DNA of 7,536 bases from Desulfonatronospira sp. (lineage in GTDB: Bacteria; Desulfobacterota; Desulfovibrionia; Desulfovibrionales; Desulfonatronovibrionaceae): contig PWGS01000165.1 of NCBI GenBank assembly GCA_003554505.1, positions 1 through 7,536 on the forward strand, written 5' to 3'. The notes beneath the pieces are model-generated. The model was not told the origin of the DNA. It worked only from the letters and a program-made list of their open reading frames with translations, and did no database searches. Position 1 is the first letter of the stretch. Every line of letters starts with the position of its first letter. The position numbers and the translations under genes are program-made. Below are positions 6,823 to 7,536 of the stretch, piece by piece.

Positions 6823-7536
6823 ATGTCTTTTTCGGAAAAAGTCCTTATCTTGCGTACTGGGAGGTTCAAGGAGCATGACCTCTGGGTGCGTTTTCTTTCC
6901 CCCACCCGCGGGGTGCAGACAGGGTTTGCCTTCGGAGGATGCCGCAGCAGGAGACGTTTCTGCGGCTGCCTGGACAGCCTGAACCTGGTTTTATTCACCA
7001 TTGGATACAGTTCCGCGAAAAGGTACCTGACCCTGCAGGAAGGCACCCTGGTCAGCGGTTTTCAGGAACTGAAAAATCAGCGCGACAAACTGGGGATGGC
7101 TGTAAACTGCCTTCGCTTTGTGCAGAAAATATGCCTGGAAGGGGATGACTCTTCCCGGATATACCCCCTGCTCCTGGAGGTGCTGGAAGTAATGGATAAG
7201 AATCCTTGCATCCCAGTTTTTTTTCCGCTTCTTTTCAAGGCCAGGGCCACTTTTATCCATGGTTATGAACCGGTGCTGGGCAGATGTGATGTTTGCGGCT
7301 GCTGCGCAGAGGATATGCAGCAGGGCTTTTTTTCCATCAGGGATGGATGTGTTTTCTGCCCGGACTGCACCCGGAACAGCAGCTTTACTCTTGAAACCGG
7401 AAAAGAATCCCTTCTCTTTCTGGACAGGCTGCGATCATCAGGTCCCGGGGAATGGCTCAGTTGGAGCCCGGAGCCGGAAGTGCTCCACGACTGTTTCAGG
7501 GTAATGGATGCCTACGTCCAGTACCATCTGGACTAA
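6823..7536 (+). CDS. recO: DNA repair protein RecO
   Basis: RecO works with RecR (and RecF) to displace SSB and load RecA onto single-stranded gaps, and it can anneal strands. The 237 residues match the family's usual size of about 240. An OB-fold N-terminal domain spans about 1-80 (SEKVLILRTGRFKEHDLWVRF, then the basic FAFGGCRSRRRFCG). A helical middle follows, interrupted by a zinc site with C155-x2-C158 and C179-x2-C182 (RCDVCG and FCPDC); extra cysteines occur at 160, 161 and 176. ATG 6823 is chosen because it begins in register with other RecO N-termini; TTG 6805 would add six residues and sit three bases after the upstream stop. Neither start has a clear ribosome site, so translation may be coupled to the RodZ-like gene. 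The reading frame ends at a TAA on the last bases of the window, so the gene is complete. Confidence 0.93.
   Translation: MSFSEKVLILRTGRFKEHDLWVRFLSPTRGVQTGFAFGGCRSRRRFCGCLDSLNLVLFTIGYSSAKRYLTLQEGTLVSGFQELKNQRDKLGMAVNCLRFVQKICLEGDDSSRIYPLLLEVLEVMDKNPCIPVFFPLLFKARATFIHGYEPVLGRCDVCGCCAEDMQQGFFSIRDGCVFCPDCTRNSSFTLETGKESLLFLDRLRSSGPGEWLSWSPEPEVLHDCFRVMDAYVQYHLD

Overview
The window reads as a bacterial chromosomal segment of conserved housekeeping genes, all on the + strand: mfd, a lipoprotein of the SurA/parvulin-chaperone type, a second periplasmic parvulin-type chaperone, a RodZ-like membrane protein and recO. Two periplasmic-type chaperones (one with a lipoprotein signal) plus RodZ suggest a diderm, rod-shaped Gram-negative. 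From memory, the order mfd / SurA-like / SurA-like / HTH-RodZ / recO and the RecO N-terminal stretch FAFGGCRSRRRFCGCLD resemble Desulfovibrio-type sulfate reducers (Desulfovibrionales, Desulfobacterota). That placement is an inference and no search was run. Base composition looks moderate, near half G+C by eye.

Layout. Positions 1-101 are a short edge segment with a strong small hairpin; no gene can be assigned there. Mfd (102-3536, TTG start) is full length with all expected domains. Eighteen bases later comes a lipoprotein (3555-4493) with a SurA-type N-terminal half and a badly eroded parvulin half. Then 428 bases lack a convincing gene (4494-4921). This gap is structured: a 125-bp element bounded by 22-nt near-perfect inverted repeats (4515-4639), a GC-rich stretch with small hairpins (about 4660-4772), a terminator-like A-tract/GC-hairpin/T-tract structure (4816-4867), and a consensus -10 box TATAAT (4904-4909) only 12 bases before the next start. 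The second chaperone (4922-5902), RodZ-like protein (5926-6801) and RecO (6823-7536) follow with gaps of 23 and 21 bases and look like one transcription unit. The window ends exactly on the recO stop.

How the genes fit together. Mfd and RecO serve DNA repair: Mfd removes stalled RNA polymerase and recruits UvrA, and RecO loads RecA on gapped DNA. The middle three serve the envelope: two chaperones for exported proteins and a cytoskeleton-linked shape protein. No new defence, mobile or biosynthetic system is visible. The most interesting material is the structured gap, which probably separates two transcription units and may contain a small mobile or repeated element.
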